NCBI GenBank assembly: GCA_014801955.1
Contig: JAAVDE010000021.1
Location: 1-55,038, forward strand
Origin: Bacteroides sp.
GTDB taxonomy: Bacteria > Bacteroidota > Bacteroidia > Bacteroidales > Muribaculaceae
DNA: 55,038 nucleotides
Direction: 5' to 3'
The notes under the pieces are model-generated. The model ran no database searches, was not told where the DNA came from, and worked only from the letters and a program-made list of their open reading frames with translations. Below, piece by piece: positions 52,791 to 55,038 of this stretch. The translations under genes were made by a program, and so were the position numbers. The number at the start of each line of letters is the position of its first letter. Positions within the stretch are counted from its first letter, which is position 1.

Positions 52791-53506
52791 TAGAGCTGCA
52801 AAACATAACCATTGCCAATAACCCGAAGCACCCGCTGGTTCAGGATCAGTCGCTCTCAATTCCCCGGGCAACGCTGACGGCGCTGATTGGCCGCAACGGG
52901 TGTGGCAAGTCAACGCTCTTGCGGGCTATGGCCGGGATTCAGCGCCCGCTTCAGGGAACGGTTACGATCAACGGCGTTGACGTCAACCACGCATCGGCGC
53001 GGAAGCTGGCCCGGCTGGTTGCGGTCATAACGACCGAGAGCATCAAGGTAGATAATCTGACCTGCCGCCAGCTCGTTTCATATGGGCGCGCCCCACACAC
53101 GGGGATGCTCGGGCGCCTGTCGGCCTCGGACGAACAGATTGTTGACGAGGCCCTGCAAACCGTTGGGATGGAACAGTTCGCGCAGCGCAAGGTCGGACAG
53201 ATTTCCGACGGCGAAGGCCGACGCATCCTGCTGGCACGGGCACTGGCGCAACAAACGCCGGTTATTCTGCTCGACGAGCCAACGAGTTTTCTCGACGTTC
53301 CTGGACGCTATGAGATTTCGGCGCTCTTGGGTCGGCTGGCCCGCGAGCAGGGAAAAACCATCGTTTATTCAACCCACGAACTCGACCCGGCCTATCTCAA
53401 CGCCGACAACCTGCTCTACAAGAGCAAACAAGGCCTGAAATTCGCGGCACCCGACTCGGCAGAAATGCAAGCCGTTCGCCGCGAATTTGAGGGCGCGCGC
53501 AATTGA
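52787..53506 (+). CDS. ABC transporter ATP-binding protein (BtuD/FecE family)
   Basis: 239 aa. Walker A GRNGCGKST (36-44), Walker B VILLDEPTSFLD, H-loop STHELD. The signature is ISDGEGRRI, with Asp where SGG is usual, a change also common in Bacteroides importers of this type. Start overlaps the permease stop by 4 nt. It powers the importer encoded by the two genes before it. Confidence 0.93.
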   Translation: MIELQNITIANNPKHPLVQDQSLSIPRATLTALIGRNGCGKSTLLRAMAGIQRPLQGTVTINGVDVNHASARKLARLVAVITTESIKVDNLTCRQLVSYGRAPHTGMLGRLSASDEQIVDEALQTVGMEQFAQRKVGQISDGEGRRILLARALAQQTPVILLDEPTSFLDVPGRYEISALLGRLAREQGKTIVYSTHELDPAYLNADNLLYKSKQGLKFAAPDSAEMQAVRREFEGARN

Positions 53507-53507
53507 C

Positions 53508-54089
53508 TTATTGAAGTTCCAGCGAGCCTTCGCGCACGATTTCGGGATTGGCCGAATCGAGCAGCGAAACGATGGTTGAGCTCTGAACGTCAACATCATA
53601 CTCCTTGACGCCATCGACCAGCATCAGCTCAACGGCATGGTCGAGCTCGGTCGGGTCGGAAGTTCCCAGCGAGCCGCTCAGCAGCGGATGGCCCAGCTCG
53701 GCGGCCAGAGCGCGGGCAATGTCGTTGTCGGGGATGCGGACTCCGACCTCTTTTCGACCTTTATAGACCTTCGGCAGAGTTGTTGCCGGCGGGAGGATGA
53801 AGGTGAAGGGGCCGGGAGAATTGCGCTTAACAATCTGAAAAGCGCGGTTATCGATGCGGGCATATTGCGCGGCGGTTGCAATGGAGTCGCAAACGAGGGT
53901 CAGCGTGTGCTTGTCGGGGTTCACCCCCTTTAGCCGGCAAAGAGCCGCAATGGCGGCGGGATTCAGCGAGTCGGCAGCCAGGGCCGGATGGGTATCGGTC
54001 GGGTAAATAACGAGCTTGCCGTCGCGCAAAGCGTCAACAGCCTGCTCGATTGCCCTCATATCGGCAGAGTAAAGAGTCAGTATTTCCAT
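53508..54089 (-). CDS. tsaC: threonylcarbamoyl-AMP synthase (TsaC/Sua5/YrdC)
   Basis: 193 aa. YrdC fold: LVIYPTDTHPALAADSLNPAAI, RLKGVNPDKHTLTLVCDS and SPGPFTFILPAT-like PGPFTFILPPAT are the nucleotide/bicarbonate/threonine site. No Sua5 C-terminal domain. It starts t6A37 tRNA modification. A TAGGTTTA word (54111-54104) is the nearest promoter-like sequence, overlapping the end of the rpsP terminator. Confidence 0.92.
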   Translation of the reverse strand: MEILTLYSADMRAIEQAVDALRDGKLVIYPTDTHPALAADSLNPAAIAALCRLKGVNPDKHTLTLVCDSIATAAQYARIDNRAFQIVKRNSPGPFTFILPPATTLPKVYKGRKEVGVRIPDNDIARALAAELGHPLLSGSLGTSDPTELDHAVELMLVDGVKEYDVDVQSSTIVSLLDSANPEIVREGSLELQ

Positions 54090-54110
54090 AATTCAATTCA
54101 GATTAAACCT

Positions 54111-54137
54111 AAAAAAGCCCGCACGGAGGCGGACTTT
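54111..54137 (-). terminator. terminator after rpsP
   Basis: On the minus strand AAGTCCGC-CTCCGT-GCGGGCTT followed by TTTT, 28 nt after the rpsP stop. Confidence 0.85.
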
Positions 54138-54164
54138 CTTAGTGGTTGTCGACGCAGTCGGCTC

Positions 54165-54725
54165 TTATTCAGCAGCTTCAGCAGCGGGAGCTTCCTCGGC
54201 GGGAGCTTCGTTAGCAGCGGCTTCGGCAGCTGCAGCAGCTTCAGCTTCAGCCTTTGCGGCAGCGAGTTCGGCTTTTTTCTTGGCTACGGCTTCAGCCTTA
54301 GCTTTGTTAACAGCCTGCTCGGCTTCGAGGCGAGCTTTCAGAGCTTCTTCCTTCTTGGAGGCCATAGCGGTCTTGTCGGCGTTAACGGCAGCCTGTTTCT
54401 GCTGCTTCCAGGCCTCGAAACGACGCTGAGCTTCAGCTTCGTCGAAAGCGCCCTTCTTAACGCCACCCTGGAGGTGCTTCATCAGGAGCACACCCTCTTC
54501 GGAAAGGATGGTGCGGACGGTTGCGGTGGGGAGAGCACCGACGTTGAGCCAATACAGAGCCCGCTCGAAGTTCAAAGTTACCGTAGCGGGATTGGTGTTG
54601 GGGTTGTAGCTACCAATGCGCTCGATAAATTTGCCATCACGTGGCGCTCTGCTGTCGGCGATTACGATGGGATAGAAGGCGTAGTCCTTGTGACCACGAC
54701 GCTGCAGGCGAATCTTAGTTGCCAT
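54165..54725 (-). CDS. rpsP: 30S ribosomal protein S16, long form
   Basis: 186 aa. The S16 core is residues 1-85: [41 protein letters not shown], then [25 protein letters not shown]. The remaining ~100 residues are a charged helix turning into an Ala/Glu-rich tail ([26 protein letters not shown] region). Bacteroidota S16 proteins are usually extended; this tail is at the long, low-complexity end. Here rpsP is alone, away from trmD, with which it is paired in Proteobacteria and Firmicutes. Confidence 0.97.
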   Translation of the reverse strand: MATKIRLQRRGHKDYAFYPIVIADSRAPRDGKFIERIGSYNPNTNPATVTLNFERALYWLNVGALPTATVRTILSEEGVLLMKHLQGGVKKGAFDEAEAQRRFEAWKQQKQAAVNADKTAMASKKEEALKARLEAEQAVNKAKAEAVAKKKAELAAAKAEAEAAAAAEAAANEAPAEEAPAAEAAE

Positions 54726-54794
54726 ACTGTAGAGATTGTTTTGAAGTTAGTTAATGAGTTGGGTTAATATTGGACGTCTCAGTTAAGACGGGTG

Positions 54795-54802
54795 CAAAGT
54801 TA
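54795..54802 (-). promoter_or_regulatory. -7 box TAACTTTG for rpsP
   Basis: Minus-strand element giving a ~65-nt leader. The leader contains a small CGTCT-TAACTG-AGACG hairpin (about 54775-54790). Confidence 0.7.
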
Positions 54803-54851
54803 CGAAAATAATTGGAATTAAGCAATTAATGGGCGGATTTTTTTGATTGAA

Positions 54852-54912
54852 CGGCGGTTTTAAGCGCCGATAAGGTCCGGGAGGGGCCTTAAAGACCTTA
54901 AAGTCCTTAGGG
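54852..54912. repeat. short hairpin and CTTAAAGnC direct repeats
   Basis: CGGCG-GTTTTAAG-CGCCG (54852-54869) forms a hairpin. It is followed by three imperfect 9-nt copies, CTTAAAGAC, CTTAAAGTC and CTTAGGGTC (54888-54914). Function unknown; such words recur in Bacteroidales spacers. Confidence 0.45.
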
Positions 54913-54962
54913 TCGTTAAGTGTCTCGCCCTGAAAAAAGTTGACTCCTAAAAGAGTCACAAG

Positions 54963-55038
54963 ATGATTAAATTTCAAAGTCTGCCGAGACAGAAACGGCA
55001 AGCTATCCGCGACGAGGTGTTGCGCCTTTACGCAGAAA
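54963..55038 (+). CDS. partial gene, 25 codons visible to the window edge
   Basis: ATG at 54963 followed by a basic, helical-looking segment (MIKFQSLPRQK...VLRLYAE), open to the window end. Just upstream GACTC-CTAAAA-GAGTC (54942-54957) forms a small hairpin ending 6 nt before the ATG. I do not recognise the family; a DNA-binding or mobile-element protein is possible but unproven. Confidence 0.4.
   Translation, partial: MIKFQSLPRQKRQAIRDEVLRLYAE

Noticed and set aside
54783-55001. 72-codon frame on the minus strand before rpsP
   Set aside because: It covers the rpsP promoter, repeats and hairpins, and conflicts with the partial plus-strand frame.

Overview
The window is a piece of a chromosome from an anaerobic, gut-type member of the Bacteroidales (Bacteroidota), perhaps near Muribaculaceae or Rikenellaceae. 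The support is: many promoters of the Bacteroidota type (a TAnnTTTG box at -7, usually TAACTTTG or TAAATTTG); a Bacteroides-like serine palmitoyltransferase; a TamL-type lipid-anchored Omp85 protein; a PNGase F homologue; a circularly permuted imelysin-like lipoprotein; a serine-type sulfatase; and a ribosomal protein S16 with a long acidic/Ala-rich tail. Most genes are G+C rich with strong third-position bias, which produces long false antisense reading frames. No complete insertion sequence, phage or CRISPR array is visible.

Layout. 1-623 has no protein gene. It carries a promoter on the minus strand feeding a ~350-nt region that folds into a short hairpin followed by a ~200-nt rod (candidate structured RNA), an A+T-rich stretch and a large G+C-rich palindromic repeat. 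624-11590 is almost all minus strand: an A+T-rich DUF1016/YhcG-type nuclease gene, a tightly overlapping chain metK-trmD-two glycosyltransferases-aroQ-O-methyltransferase-exonuclease, then glyS-lemA-FKBP isomerase, and an SOS-type umuD/umuC pair. 11.7-13.0 kb (plus) holds a lipoprotein flavodoxin and a PepSY-type membrane protein. 13.0-21.2 kb (minus) holds ftsY-rimO-ATP-grasp protein, a redox/hydrolase pair, an acetyltransferase, and udk-lptB-PNGase F. From 21.3 kb the plus strand dominates: bioB, tRNA-Pro(CGG) with its terminator, then a RavA/ViaA-like AAA+/VWA pair in which the AAA+ protein carries a DnaA domain I-like N-terminus (22.86-26.0 kb).

26.0-27.0 kb (minus) is a 50-codon ORF plus the imelysin-like lipoprotein. 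27.2-48.3 kb (plus) is mainly core metabolism: aldo-keto reductase, tamL, HAD phosphatase, aspS, nif3-like, zinc-ribbon coiled coil, spt, dxs, trkA-trkH, pyrB-pyrI, flavin reductase, glyA, cls, an amino-acid permease and a sulfatase. 49.0-53.5 kb is a five-gene envelope/import operon (outer-membrane protein, S41 peptidase, and the binding protein, permease and ATPase of a B12/siderophore-family ABC importer). The right end holds sua5 and rpsP (minus) and the first 25 codons of an unidentified gene.

The items most worth following are the DnaA-N/RavA/ViaA pair, the rod-shaped RNA candidate at the left edge, three promoters whose -7 box lies exactly 5 nt from an ATG (predicted leaderless mRNAs, two of them divergent), and the 50-codon ORF in front of the imelysin-like gene. 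All assignments come from reading the sequence; no database search was run.
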